From the NCBI RefSeq assembly GCF_031457275.1, contig NZ_JAVDWH010000001.1:1922001-1986000 (forward strand): a stretch of DNA of 64,000 nucleotides, in the 5' to 3' direction. The notes below the pieces were generated by a model. The model did not search any database. It was given only the letters and a program-made list of their open reading frames with translations, and had not been told where the DNA came from. Of the stretch, positions 50,235 to 60,100 are shown piece by piece. The translations under genes and the position numbers were made by a program. The DNA is from Aeromicrobium panaciterrae (GTDB taxonomy: Bacteria; Actinomycetota; Actinomycetes; Propionibacteriales; Nocardioidaceae). Within the stretch, counting starts at the first letter, position 1, and each line of letters opens with the position of its first letter.

Positions 50235-50827
50235 TGCGGAGCTCATTGGCGGGGGCCGCTGCACTGATCCTGGTTTTGGCTGGCTGCGGCGGTTCTGACG
50301 AGCCGACCGCTTCAGAAACAACGTCCACACCGAGCGCTACGGCTGCGACCACGACAGCTCCGCCCGAAGCGGCAGAGTTCGTAGTACGTCCAGGCAGCAT
50401 TGGCGGAGTCAGCGTCGGCATCACCAAGGAACAAGCCGTCGCGACAGGGATGTTCGATGCCGACGTCAAGGGCGTCGCGGGATGCACCTTCGAGCTGCAA
50501 TGGAAGAAGCAGTACGACGGTGTCGACGTACTCACCGACGAGGACGGCACCATCACGTCGCTCGGTGTGCGCGAGGGCGGCCCCAAGACCTCGGCCGGTG
50601 TCGGTGTCGGCAGCACGCTCGCTGAAATCCAGGCCGCCTACCCCGAGGTGTCAGAACCTGCCGAACTCGGCTTTGGTCAGGCTGGCGTGATCCACACCCT
50701 CGGCGACGATCACATCGGGTTCCTGTTCGGCGACACCACGGTCGACTCGGTCAGGCCGGTCTCCAAGGTGACGTTCATGGAGGTCACCTCGGGCAACGCG
50801 CCTGAGCTCATGCGCAGCGGCTGCTGA
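50234..50827 (+). CDS. Lipoprotein of unknown function (paralog B)
   Basis: 197 aa. Lipobox ALILVLAGCGG with the acylated cysteine at residue 18, then a Thr/Ala linker and the same outer domain as paralog A: PGSIGGVSVGITKEQAVATGMFD, GVDVLTDEDGTITSLGV, KTSAGVGVGSTLAEIQAAYPEV, FMEVTSGNAPELMRSGC. The ATG at 50234 shares its A with the previous TGA; a TTG two codons earlier is less likely. One copy is held by a helix and the other by a lipid, so both act outside the membrane. Confidence 0.87.
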   Translation: MRSSLAGAAALILVLAGCGGSDEPTASETTSTPSATAATTTAPPEAAEFVVRPGSIGGVSVGITKEQAVATGMFDADVKGVAGCTFELQWKKQYDGVDVLTDEDGTITSLGVREGGPKTSAGVGVGSTLAEIQAAYPEVSEPAELGFGQAGVIHTLGDDHIGFLFGDTTVDSVRPVSKVTFMEVTSGNAPELMRSGC

Positions 50828-50831
50828 CCGA

Positions 50832-51179
50832 GTGACGAGCGCATACCTGTGCGACTACTGTCGCGCTGCCATCGATACCCGCACGGATACGCCGCTCATC
50901 GTGGGCGTCCATCGACGAGTCGATACAGACGAGTGGGACGACCGGCCGAGCGAACTTGTGAGCGGCGAAGAGCTCGCTTTTCGCTACTGCGATCAACAGC
51001 ACCTCGCGCTGCACATGCAACGGATCCCTCTGCCGCCAGTCATGCGTGACGACAGCATGCCCAGTGGCGGCGTCGTGATCGGCGTGTTTGCCGGCTTCGT
51101 GTTTGCCGCGGCGTTGCTTGGTCTCACCGTCTACGGCGGTTTTCAGTTCTGGAAAGAAGTTGCGCAGGGCTGGTTCTAG
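50832..51179 (+). CDS. Small membrane protein with an N-terminal CxxC motif
   Basis: 115 aa. It begins SAYLCDYCRAAIDTRTDTPLIVGVHRR, a two-cysteine knuckle, with another Cys in FRYCDQQHLALHMQ (C-x-x-x-H), together plausible for zinc. One C-terminal helix (GVVIGVFAGFVFAAALLGLTVYGGFQFW). The GTG at 50832 is 4 bp after the previous stop. Family unknown. Its stop overlaps the opposing DUF1707 stop within CTAG. Confidence 0.75.
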   Translation: MTSAYLCDYCRAAIDTRTDTPLIVGVHRRVDTDEWDDRPSELVSGEELAFRYCDQQHLALHMQRIPLPPVMRDDSMPSGGVVIGVFAGFVFAAALLGLTVYGGFQFWKEVAQGWF

Positions 51180-51697
51180 TCCAGGTCGCGCGTCGTACGG
51201 CGAGTCTCGGCGATGTTGTCCGCGATGTCCTTGATCCGAGTCGCTGAGTTGTCGCGCGTCGACTTGTAGCTCAGCCATGAGCCGGCGATTGGGATGACTG
51301 GCCAGATCGCCCACCACGGAGCACCGGCGAGGCTGGTCGCCAGCCAGACCGTGGTCGAGGCGATCGACAGGAACAGGAAGCGGTTGCGCGCGTTCCGGAG
51401 CTCGCGACCGTACTTCACGACGGCTTTGGGCTGTACGTCCAGCGCGACGGGGTTGGGTGTGAAGTCGTCAGCGGCAGCGACCAGATCAGCAATGAGCTCG
51501 TGCACTTCGCCGAGCGTGCCCACTGCAAGCGCCACATCGACTCGCTTGTCGTACTCAGTCAAGGTCAGGCGACCGTCAGCGAAGGCCTCCCGCAGGACGG
51601 CACCAAGGGCATCACGGTCAGCATCGGTCGCCTTGAGCGTTGTCGACACCCGCGGATCAGCCGAGAACGTCGACCAGATGTCGTCCGATGCCGTCAC
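51176..51697 (-). CDS. DUF1707 protein with two C-terminal helices
   Basis: 173 aa. The DUF1707 unit covers about residues 20-72 (TDADRDALGAVLREAFADGRLTLTEYDKRVDVALAVGTLGEVHELIADL), a small helical module found in many actinobacterial membrane proteins. A two-helix segment (FLFLSIASTTVWLATSLAGAPWWAIWPVIPIAGSWL) and a charged tail follow. Function unknown. AAAGAGG precedes the GTG; the gene follows priA by 3 bp. Confidence 0.87.
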   Translation of the reverse strand: MTASDDIWSTFSADPRVSTTLKATDADRDALGAVLREAFADGRLTLTEYDKRVDVALAVGTLGEVHELIADLVAAADDFTPNPVALDVQPKAVVKYGRELRNARNRFLFLSIASTTVWLATSLAGAPWWAIWPVIPIAGSWLSYKSTRDNSATRIKDIADNIAETRRTTRDLD

Positions 51698-51700
51698 GGT

Positions 51701-52426
51701 TTAGACCTCTTTCACAGCGGTGAGCGCCTCCGGCAACGTGAACGCACCGGCATACAGCGCTTTGCCGACGATGCTGCCCTCGACGCCGATTCCGGTCAAT
51801 CCGGCGATCGCTCGCAGGTCATCAAGGCTGGAGACACCGCCGGACGCCACCACAGGCTTGTCGGTCGCCGCACACACCTGGCGGAGTAGCTCGAGGTTGG
51901 GGCCGGTCAGGGTGCCGTCCTTGGTCACGTCCGTGACGACGTACCGCTCGCATCCGTCACGCTCCAGACGCTCGAGTACCTCGAACAGGTTGCCACCCTC
52001 CTGCGTCCAACCACGGGCTGCAAGTGTGTGACCGCGTACGTCGAGTCCCACGGCGATCTGGTCGCCGTACGTGGCGATCGCCTGGGCGCACCACTCCGGG
52101 TCCTCGAGGGCAGCGGTGCCGAGGTTGACGCGGGTGCAACCGGTCGCAAGCGCCGCCTTGAGCGACGCATCGTCACGGATACCGCCCGAGAGCTCGACTT
52201 TGACGTCGAGACGTCCGACGACGTCGGCGAGCAGTTCACGGTTGGAGCCGGTGCCGAAGGCCGCGTCGAGGTCGACGAGGTGGATCCACTCTGCGCCATC
52301 GGTCTGCCACTGAAGGGCAGCGTCGAGCGGGGATCCGTAGGAGGTCTCGCTGCCGAGCTCACCCTGAACCAGGCGCACGGCCTGGCCATCGGCAACGTCA
52401 ACGGCGGGAAGAAGTTCGAGAGTCAC
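51701..52426 (-). CDS. priA: Phosphoribosyl isomerase PriA (HisA/TrpF)
   Basis: 241 aa TIM barrel. In actinobacteria this enzyme isomerises both ProFAR (histidine) and PRA (tryptophan). The acid-base aspartates are in [16 protein letters not shown] and [17 protein letters not shown]; the substrate loops are LSGGIRDD and [12 protein letters not shown]. No separate trpF is in the window, which agrees with the dual role. GTG at 52426 is chosen: six bases after TACGCT, and the protein starts [10 protein letters not shown] as usual; the 34 extra residues of the longest frame lie in hisH. Confidence 0.95.
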   Translation of the reverse strand: MTLELLPAVDVADGQAVRLVQGELGSETSYGSPLDAALQWQTDGAEWIHLVDLDAAFGTGSNRELLADVVGRLDVKVELSGGIRDDASLKAALATGCTRVNLGTAALEDPEWCAQAIATYGDQIAVGLDVRGHTLAARGWTQEGGNLFEVLERLERDGCERYVVTDVTKDGTLTGPNLELLRQVCAATDKPVVASGGVSSLDDLRAIAGLTGIGVEGSIVGKALYAGAFTLPEALTAVKEV

Positions 52427-52438
52427 CGGAGCAGCGTA
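52424..52438 (-). promoter_or_regulatory. Leaderless promoter of priA
   Basis: On the minus strand TACGCT (52438-52433), six bases (GCTCCG), then GTG. It lies in the 23-bp gap after hisH, so priA may be transcribed separately as well as with the operon. Confidence 0.5.
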
Positions 52439-52449
52439 TCGGTGGGGGC

Positions 52450-53091
52450 TCAGAGAGTTGCGAGCCAGTTGCGTAGCAGCTGTGCACCGGCGTCGCCGGA
52501 CTTCTCCGGGTGGAACTGCGTTGCCCACAACGGACCGTGCTCGACCGCCGAAACGAAGCGGTCGTTGCCGTAGTCGGTCCAGGTGACTGCCGGTGGCTTG
52601 AGGGCAGGCGGCTGCGACAGAACCCAGTCCCGCACCCCGTAGGAATGCACGAAGTAGAACCGCTCGTCCTCGATGCCCGAGAACATCTGTGTGCCCTCAC
52701 CCGGCTCAACCGTGTTCCATCCCATGTGCGGCACGATCGGTGCCTGCAGGCGCTCCACGACTCCGGGCCACTCACCGCAACCCTCAGTTCGTACGCCGTG
52801 CTCGATGCCCTCGCCAAACAGCACCTGCATACCGACGCAGATGCCCAGGACCGGACGCGACGCGATGAGGCGCCGCTCGATGATGCGAACGCCGTCGACG
52901 CCGACCAGACCGGCCATGCACGCCGCGTACGCGCCGACGCCCGGCACCAGCAAACCGTCCGCTTCAGCGGCCACCTTCGCGTCGCTTGTCAGCTCGGCAT
53001 CGGCTCCAGCACGTTCGACCGCGCGCATGGCGGATCGAAGATTGCCGGAACCGTAGTCAAGGACAGCGACGCGAGGGCGCCGACCAGTCAA
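52450..53091 (-). CDS. hisH: Imidazole glycerol phosphate synthase glutaminase subunit HisH
   Basis: 213 aa class I glutamine amidotransferase supplying ammonia to HisF. The nucleophile is Cys85 in [15 protein letters not shown]; His and Glu of the triad are in [11 protein letters not shown]. The N-terminus [19 protein letters not shown] and the oxyanion region [10 protein letters not shown] are typical. The start is TTG at 53091, overlapping the hisB stop as TTGA, an unusual but well-positioned choice. Confidence 0.96.
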   Translation of the reverse strand: MTGRRPRVAVLDYGSGNLRSAMRAVERAGADAELTSDAKVAAEADGLLVPGVGAYAACMAGLVGVDGVRIIERRLIASRPVLGICVGMQVLFGEGIEHGVRTEGCGEWPGVVERLQAPIVPHMGWNTVEPGEGTQMFSGIEDERFYFVHSYGVRDWVLSQPPALKPPAVTWTDYGNDRFVSAVEHGPLWATQFHPEKSGDAGAQLLRNWLATL

Positions 53092-53687
53092 AGCGCACCC
53101 TTGGTGCTCGGAATGCCTGACTCGCGAGGATCGATCGCGACAGCGTCACGCAGGGCACGTGCGACGGCCTTGAACTGCGCTTCCGCGATGTGGTGCGGAT
53201 CGCGCCCGTCCAGCAGGCGTACGTGCAGCGTGATCGCAGCGTGGTGCGCGATCGACTCAAAGACGTGTCCGGTGAGCGCACCGGTGTACTGGCCACCGAT
53301 GATCGCCGTGATCTGACGATCAGGCTCACCGCTGTGCACGAAGTAAGGGCGTCCTGAGACGTCGACGACCGCCTGCGCGATGGACTCGTCGAGCGGCACG
53401 AGCGCGTCGCCGTAGCGGCGAATGCCGATCTTGTCGCCGAGTGCCTCGCGGAGTGCCTGACCCAAGCAGATCGCGGTGTCTTCGACCGTGTGGTGCGCGT
53501 CGATGTGGATGTCGCCTTCAGACCGTACGGTCAGGTCGATCAGCGAGTGACGCGAAAAAGCCGTCAGCATGTGGTCGTAAAAACCCACACCTGTCGAGAT
53601 GTCACTGACGCCAGTTCCGTCGAGATCAACCTCGACGACGACATGCGACTCAGAGGTCTTCCGTTCGATTCGAGCAGTGCGCGTCAT
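53088..53687 (-). CDS. hisB: Imidazoleglycerol-phosphate dehydratase
   Basis: 199 aa, monofunctional. Conserved metal-binding histidines are in [35 protein letters not shown] and [35 protein letters not shown]. The ATG at 53687 overlaps the hisC stop as ATGA and is preceded by a strong AGGAGGTGA. The longer frame begins inside hisC and was rejected. Confidence 0.97.
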   Translation of the reverse strand: MTRTARIERKTSESHVVVEVDLDGTGVSDISTGVGFYDHMLTAFSRHSLIDLTVRSEGDIHIDAHHTVEDTAICLGQALREALGDKIGIRRYGDALVPLDESIAQAVVDVSGRPYFVHSGEPDRQITAIIGGQYTGALTGHVFESIAHHAAITLHVRLLDGRDPHHIAEAQFKAVARALRDAVAIDPRESGIPSTKGAL

Positions 53688-54760
53688 CGGGTCACCTCCT
53701 GTAGTGATTGTCGGAAAACGGCGTTTTCGGCTGGCGTGCCGACTGACACGCGCAACCATCCTTCAGGTCCAGTCTCCCGTATCAGGACGCCGCGGTCGAC
53801 CAAGCCCTGCCAAATGGCGTGTCGATCGGCGAAAGTGCCGAACAGAATGAAGTTCGCGTCGGACTCGGCCACCTCGTGACCCTCGTCCTTCAACCACGCT
53901 GCGAGCTCGTCTCTGGACGTACGGATTTCGTCCACTCGTGCGAGCAATTCGTCGCTGTGGGCGAGCGCTGTGATCGCGACGGCCTGTGTGACCGCGGACA
54001 GGTGATACGGCAGTCGGACGATGCGAAGAGCATCGATGATGGCCGCATCTGCTGCGACGTAGCCGAGGCGTCCTCCAGCGAGCGCGAACGCCTTGCTCAT
54101 CGTGCGTGAGACCAACAGGCGCGGGAATTCATCGAGTACTTCAAGCGCTGTCGGCGTGCCGGCGCGACGGAACTCCGCGTACGCCTCGTCGACCACGACA
54201 ACTCCCGGCGCAACCTCCATGACGGCTCGCACAGCATCGAGCGGCAGCGCTGTGCCTGTCGGGTTGTTGGGTGACGTCAACAGGACGACATCGGGCTGCT
54301 CGGCCTCGATCAGTTTGAGTGCACGGTCGAGGTCGATCGTGAAATCTTCTTCGCGTGTCCCGGTGACCCAGCGCGTGTGGGTGTCGCGGGCGTATTCGGG
54401 ATACATCGAGTACGTCGGCGCAAACGACAGCGCCGTGCGTCCCGGGCCGCCAAACGCCTGCAGGACCTGCAACATGACCTCATTGGAGCCATTGGCCGCC
54501 CACACGCGATCAGCGGTCAGGCCGTGGCCGAGGTAGCCCGCCAGGGCCGTGCGCAATGCAGTCGCCTCGCGGTCGGGATAGCGATTGAGCCCGCCCGCAG
54601 CGATGCGAACGGCTTCCGCAATGTCAGCAGCAACCTCAGCGCTGGGAGCGTAGGGGTTCTCGTTGACGTTGAGGTTGATGACATCTGGGATCTGCGGCGC
54701 GCCGTACGGCTCGTAGCCGCGTAGGTCGTCACGAATCGGCACCCACTCGGGAACGGGCAT
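53684..54760 (-). CDS. hisC: Histidinol-phosphate aminotransferase
   Basis: 358 aa PLP enzyme transferring the amino group of glutamate to imidazole acetol phosphate. The PLP lysine is in [17 protein letters not shown] (about residue 222). Other hallmarks are [47 protein letters not shown] and [13 protein letters not shown]. The ATG at 54760 is 2 bp after the hisD stop. Confidence 0.96.
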   Translation of the reverse strand: MPVPEWVPIRDDLRGYEPYGAPQIPDVINLNVNENPYAPSAEVAADIAEAVRIAAGGLNRYPDREATALRTALAGYLGHGLTADRVWAANGSNEVMLQVLQAFGGPGRTALSFAPTYSMYPEYARDTHTRWVTGTREEDFTIDLDRALKLIEAEQPDVVLLTSPNNPTGTALPLDAVRAVMEVAPGVVVVDEAYAEFRRAGTPTALEVLDEFPRLLVSRTMSKAFALAGGRLGYVAADAAIIDALRIVRLPYHLSAVTQAVAITALAHSDELLARVDEIRTSRDELAAWLKDEGHEVAESDANFILFGTFADRHAIWQGLVDRGVLIRETGPEGWLRVSVGTPAENAVFRQSLQEVTR

Positions 54761-54762
54761 GA

Positions 54763-56082
54763 CTACGAGTCCCGAGAGGTGCGGATCGACACGGCAGTGC
54801 CGTGCGACGGAAGATTCTCCGCCTCCGCGAGCGCAACGACGTGATCGCCGACCTCGCGCAGGGCATCGGCCGAGTAGGTGACGACGTGCATGTTGCGGCA
54901 GAACGCGCGGACCGACAAGCCCGACGAGTGGCAGGCGCAGCCAGCGGTCGGCAGAACGTGATTGGAGCCAGCCGCATAGTCGCCGAGCGACACCGGAGTG
55001 TGGGAGCCGACGAAGATGGCACCTGCGTTGACGATGCGTTCAGCCACCGCGTCGGCGTCAGCCGTCTGGATCTCGAGGTGCTCGGCGGCGTACGCGTTGG
55101 CGACATCGACAGCTTGGTCGATATCGCGTACGAGGACAGTCGCCGACTGCTGGCCCGTGAGCGATGTACGAATGCGCTCGGCGTGCTTGGCGACAGCAAC
55201 CTGCGACTCCAGCTCGAGCTCGACCTGACCGGCGAGGGCCTCGCTGTCCGTGATCAGGACACTGGCCGCCATCGGGTCGTGCTCTGCCTGGCTGATCAGG
55301 TCAGCTGCGACAAACGCAGCGTCGGCCGTGTCATCGGCGATGATTGCGATCTCGGTGGGACCGGCTTCCGCATCGATGCTCACGATGCTCTGCAGGTGAC
55401 GTTTGGCGGCTGCGACGTAGATGTTGCCGGGGCCGGTGATCAGGTTGACCGCCCGGCACTCCCCTGCGCCGTACGCGAACATGGCGAGCGCCTGGGCTCC
55501 GCCGGCCGCGTAGACCTCGTCGATGCCAAGCAGTGCGCACGCAGCAAGGATCGTGGGGTGCGGCAGTCCGCCGAACTCCTTCTGCGGAGGGCTCGCCAAT
55601 GCGATTCCCGGTACGCCTGCAACCTGCGCCGGCACGGCATTCATGACAACGGTGCTCACGAGTGGGGCGAGACCGCCCGGAACGTAGAGCCCGACTCGCT
55701 GCATGGGCACGATGCGGCGCTCGACCGCAGCTCCTGGTGCGACATCGCTCACGATGGTCTGCTCGAGCTCGGCCTCACAGGTCTGGCGGAGGCGGCGTAC
55801 GGATTCTTCGAGCGCGACCCGCACGTCGGGGTCGAGACCGGCGAGCGCATCGGTCAATGCTGCGGCCGACACCCTGAGGTCAACGGGCCGAACGCCGTCG
55901 AATTTCTCACCGGCATCGAGCACGGCTTCGACCCCTCGATCGCGAACGTCATCGCAGATCGGACGGATCGTCGCGAGCGCCTGCTCAACGTCGAGCGCCG
56001 CGCGCGGGACGGCAGCGCGATAGACCCCCTGACTTTCGTCGGGGGTTGGACTGAGTTTCCTCGCATCGAGGCGGCGCATCAC
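54763..56082 (-). CDS. hisD: Histidinol dehydrogenase
   Basis: 439 aa, zinc enzyme performing the last two oxidations of histidine synthesis with NAD. Family blocks are [87 protein letters not shown] with the Zn ligands Gln and His, and AAEHLEIQ with the catalytic Glu/His pair. First gene of hisDCBH-priA. GTG at 56082 is followed directly by ATG at 56079; the GTG lies seven bases after TAGACT. Confidence 0.97.
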   Translation of the reverse strand: MMRRLDARKLSPTPDESQGVYRAAVPRAALDVEQALATIRPICDDVRDRGVEAVLDAGEKFDGVRPVDLRVSAAALTDALAGLDPDVRVALEESVRRLRQTCEAELEQTIVSDVAPGAAVERRIVPMQRVGLYVPGGLAPLVSTVVMNAVPAQVAGVPGIALASPPQKEFGGLPHPTILAACALLGIDEVYAAGGAQALAMFAYGAGECRAVNLITGPGNIYVAAAKRHLQSIVSIDAEAGPTEIAIIADDTADAAFVAADLISQAEHDPMAASVLITDSEALAGQVELELESQVAVAKHAERIRTSLTGQQSATVLVRDIDQAVDVANAYAAEHLEIQTADADAVAERIVNAGAIFVGSHTPVSLGDYAAGSNHVLPTAGCACHSSGLSVRAFCRNMHVVTYSADALREVGDHVVALAEAENLPSHGTAVSIRTSRDS

Positions 56083-56108
56083 GTCGGCAAGTCTATGGTG
56101 AAGGTGTG
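56080..56108. promoter_or_regulatory. Overlapping divergent leaderless promoters of hisD and ybaK
   Basis: Only 23 bp separate the two start codons. The minus-strand -10 TAGACT (56095-56090) and the plus-strand -10 TATGGT (56094-56099) overlap by the palindromic TA at 56094-56095. Each sits six (ybaK) or seven (hisD) bases from its GTG. RNA polymerase could open only one direction at a time. Confidence 0.55.
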
Positions 56109-56597
56109 GGAGCCAACGTGAAGCCCAATGATGCGACGCCGGCCTTTGTCGCGCTCCACCGAGCCGATGTCGCGTTCACGACGCACTCGTACACCCACGA
56201 CCCGCGCGCTGACTCGTTCGGCATGGAGGCTGCGGAGGCCTTGGGCGTCGACCCGGGGCGCGTCTTCAAGACTCTGATGGCGCTCGTCGACGGCAAGCTG
56301 TGCGTCGGCATCGTGCCTGTCATGGGCTCGCTTGATCTGAAGGCTTTGGCCGAGGCACTAGGTGGCAAGAAGGCGCAGATGGCCGATGCAGCGCAAGCCC
56401 AACGGGCCACGGGTTACGTCATCGGAGGCATCTCGCCGTTCGGCCAGAAGCGTCAGCACCCGACGGTCATCGACCGCTCGTCCGCCAAGTGGCCGACCGT
56501 GTTCGTCTCAGGTGGGCGCCGTGGGCTTGAGGCCGAACTCGACCCCGCCGATCTCGTACGCGTGACATCGGCCGTGGTGGCTCGACTCGCGCGTTAG
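56106..56597 (+). CDS. ybaK: Cys-tRNA(Pro) deacylase, YbaK/EbsC family
   Basis: 163 aa single-domain protein that removes mis-charged cysteine from tRNA(Pro). Conserved are [29 protein letters not shown] with the catalytic Lys, and [21 protein letters not shown] with the family's G-x-x-S-P-x-G loop, then [26 protein letters not shown] start, leaderless type. Its stop overlaps the opposing gene by 4 bp. Confidence 0.94.
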   Translation: MGANVKPNDATPAFVALHRADVAFTTHSYTHDPRADSFGMEAAEALGVDPGRVFKTLMALVDGKLCVGIVPVMGSLDLKALAEALGGKKAQMADAAQAQRATGYVIGGISPFGQKRQHPTVIDRSSAKWPTVFVSGGRRGLEAELDPADLVRVTSAVVARLAR

Positions 56598-57103
56598 AGC
56601 TCGTAGGCTCCGACGTGTTCGGGAGCCTCTTCTTTGCTCATCCAGGTCGACAACACGACGCCGAGCATGCCGAAGAGCGGCCACGCCACAAATGGCGGAA
56701 TGCTGTCGATCTCGAGCTTGGATGGCAAGAGGTCGCCGACGCTCGGATCGACGGCGGCCCGCGGTCCTTCCGGACCCAGTGCCACTCCCACCTGCCAGGC
56801 GATCACGGCGGCGACCAGAGTCGTGAGGATCACGAACGGTGTGAGGCGCCAACCGAGGTCGCGCAGCGCAAAAGTGGCCGCAAAGCCCCAGATCAGCGAC
56901 ACAATCGCTCCGGCGATGACGAACACCACGATGACCCCGAACTGATCGCGGGCAGCGATCTCAGTCAGCACGATGCTGCCGTCGGAACGCACTTCCCATT
57001 CGGCCGGCTTGGCCTGCCACTGCCAGACGGCACCCGTCGCAACACCCAGCAGGAGCATTGCGAGAACGGAGATCCACAACTTCTTCAAGGAGATTGGCTT
57101 CAC
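56594..57103 (-). CDS. Membrane protein of unknown function (DUF2567-like in layout)
   Basis: 169 aa with four helices: LWISVLAMLLLGVATGAVWQW, QFGVIVVFVIAGAIVSLIWGFAATFAL, LTPFVILTTLVAAVIAWQVGVAL and PPFVAWPLFGMLGVVLSTWM, separated by an outer loop (KPAEWEVRSDGSIVLTEIAARD) and a proline/glycine outer stretch. GTG at 57103 overlaps the dnaE stop as GTGA, so it is co-translated with dnaE. I compare it with DUF2567 only by layout; the family is not certain. Confidence 0.75.
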   Translation of the reverse strand: MKPISLKKLWISVLAMLLLGVATGAVWQWQAKPAEWEVRSDGSIVLTEIAARDQFGVIVVFVIAGAIVSLIWGFAATFALRDLGWRLTPFVILTTLVAAVIAWQVGVALGPEGPRAAVDPSVGDLLPSKLEIDSIPPFVAWPLFGMLGVVLSTWMSKEEAPEHVGAYEL

Positions 57104-60100
57104 GACAGGCAATGGGGACCCAACAGCTCTTTGAGATCGGCGATCAGTGACGACGAGTGCGCAACCCGCAGGGAGTCGTCGAGTCGCATGACCTTGGTCG
57201 AACCGTTGCCGAGCAGTCGTAGGTGAACCTCGGACGTACCGGGATGCGCCGCCAGAACCTGCTTGAACGAGGCGATCGTGTCGGCGGTGCAACGAGCAAC
57301 GGGGAGGCTGACCTGCAGCGGCGTGTCAGGACGACCATCACCCAGCGCCGGCAAGGTGACTTCGAGGGCGTTGACTTCGATGCCGTCATCCTTGCGCCGT
57401 ATGCGTCCCCTGACGACCACGATCGTGTCGGGAACCAACACCGGAACGGCCAGCTGATAGGCGCCTGGGAAGACCATGACCTCAATGCCGCCCTCGAGAT
57501 CCTCGAGGGTGATCGACGCCCAGCTGTCACCCTTCTTGCTCATGCGGCGCTGAACTCCCGTGATCAGACCGCAGATGCGTACGGTGCTGCCGTCGTCCCG
57601 CTCGGTGTCTGTGAGCAGCTCACCGACCGTGCAATCACTGCTCGCCTTGAGCACATGCTCGAGTCCTTGCAGCGGGTGGTCGGAGACGTAGAGGCCCAAC
57701 ATGTCGCGCTCGTACGCCAGCAGCTGAGTCTTGTCCCATTCGGGCATCATCGGCACGGTCACGGTGACGCCGGTGAACTCGTCATCCAGGCCACCGAAGA
57801 GCGAGTCCTGACCGATAGCGGCGTTGCGCTTGAGGTCGATGTGTTGGTCGACGGCCTCTTCGGCGATCGACACGAGTGCTCGGCGGCGGTGACCCAGCGA
57901 GTCGAAGGCACCGGCTCTGATCAACGAGTCGAGAACGCGCTTGTTGCAGACATGCGTTGGAACCTTGTCGAGGAAGTCGGCGAAGTCTGCGTAGAGACCG
58001 CCCTCCGTGCGGGCCTCGACGATGCCAGCGACCACATGCTCGCCGATGTTGCGGATGGCTCCGAGACCGAAGCGGATGTCTTGGCCGACCGAGGCGAAGT
58101 TGGACACGGACTCGTTGACATCAGGCGGGAGCACCTTGATGCCCATACGGCGGCACTCGTTGAGGTAGATCGCCGACTTGTCCTTGTCGACCCGGGTGCT
58201 GGTCAGCAGCGCTGCCATGTATTCGGCTGGGAAGTTGGCCTTGAGGTAGGCGGTCCAGTAGGAGATGACGCCATAGGCAGCCGAGTGCGCCTTGTTGAAC
58301 GCGTAGTCCGAGAATGGGACCAGGATCTCCCACAGCGTCTTGACCGCCTTGGCGGAGTAGCCGCGCTCGAACATGCCTGCTTCGAAGCCTGCATAGAGCT
58401 TGTCGAGCTCGGACTTCTTCTTCTTGCCCATCGCGCGCCGCAGGTTGTCGGCTTGACCGAGGCTGAAACCGGCCAGCACCTGGGCGATCTCCATCACCTG
58501 CTCCTGATAGACAATCAGGCCGTACGTCTCGCCAAGCACCTTCTCGAGTGGCTTCTCGAGCTCCGGGTGGATCGGGTCGATCGGCTCCCGACCGTTCTTG
58601 CGGTGCGCGTACTTGTTGTGCGAATCGGCGCCCATCGGGCCGGGTCGGTAGAGCGCGCCGACAGCCGAGATGTCCTCGAACTTGTCGGGCTTCATACTGC
58701 GTAGCAGCGCGCGCATCGGACCACCGTCGAGCTGGAAAACGCCGAGCGTGTCGCCACGCGACAGCAGCTCGTAGGTCGCCGGGTCATCGAATGTGAGGTC
58801 CTCGAGCACCAGGTCGATGTCGCGATTGCGCTTGATGTTGACGAGTGCATCGTCGAGCACCGTGAGGTTGCGAAGGCCGAGGAAGTCCATCTTGACCAGC
58901 CCGAGCGCCTCGCACATGGGGTAGTCGAACTGCGTGATGACCGCGCCATCCTGGTCGCGCTTCATGATCGGGATGATGTCGATCAGTGGATCGCTCGACA
59001 TGATGACGCCAGCGGCGTGCACGCCCCACTGGCGGATCTGCCCTTCAAGACCGAGTGCGGTCTCGTAGATCTTGCGGACCTCGGCGTCCGCCTCGTGCAG
59101 CGCCCGGAACTCGGCTCCATCGCCGTAGCGCTTGTTGGTCTTGTCGAAGATGTCCTTGAGCGCGACACCTTTGCCCATGATGTCGGGCGGCAGCGTTCTG
59201 GTGATCCGGTCGCCCATCGCGAACGGGTAGTCGAGCACCCGGTTGGCGTCCTTGATGGCTGCCTTCGCCTTGAGTCGACCGAACGTCGCGATCTGGGCGA
59301 CGCGCTCTTCGCCGTACTTGTTGCTGACGTAGCGGATGACCTCGCCGCGGCGACGCTCGTCGAAGTCGATGTCGAAGTCAGGCATCGACGGACGCTCCGG
59401 GTTGAGGAAGCGCTCGAAGATCAGGCCGTGAGTCAGCGGGCACAGGTCGGTGATCCGCAGCGCGTACGCGGCGATCGAACCGGCTCCGGAACCGCGCCCC
59501 GGTCCGACGCGAATGCCGTTGTCCTTGGCCCAGTTGATGAAGTCGGCGACCACTAGGTAGTAGCCGCAGTAGCCCTTGTCGCGGACGACCTCGAGCTCGT
59601 ACTCGGTACGTGCCCGCACCTCGGGAGTGAGCGCATCGCCGGGGTAGCGCGACTCGACGCCCTTCCAGACTTCCTTGACGAACCAGCTCTCCTCGGTCTC
59701 GCCAGCAGGCACCTCGAAGCGCGCCATGTAGCCACCGTTGGACTCGGCGAACTCGACATTGCAGCGCTCGGCGATCAGCAGGGTGTTGTCGCAGGCTTCT
59801 TTGAGGTCGAAGCGGTCTTCCCAGAGATCACGCATCTCCTTGGCGGACTTGATGTAGTAGCCGCCGCCGTCGAGCTTGAACCGCTTGGGATCGCCCAAAG
59901 TCGTGCCGGTGCCGATACAAAGCAGCGCATCGTGAGCCTCGACATCCTCGGGCGAGACGTAGTGCGAGTCGTTGGTGGCGATGACCGGGAGACCAAGGTC
60001 GGCTTTGAGCTTGAGTAGGCCGTCGCGTACGCGGGCCTCGATCTCGAGACCGTGCTCCATCAGCTCGAGGAAGAAGTTCTCCTTGCCGAAGATGTCCTGG

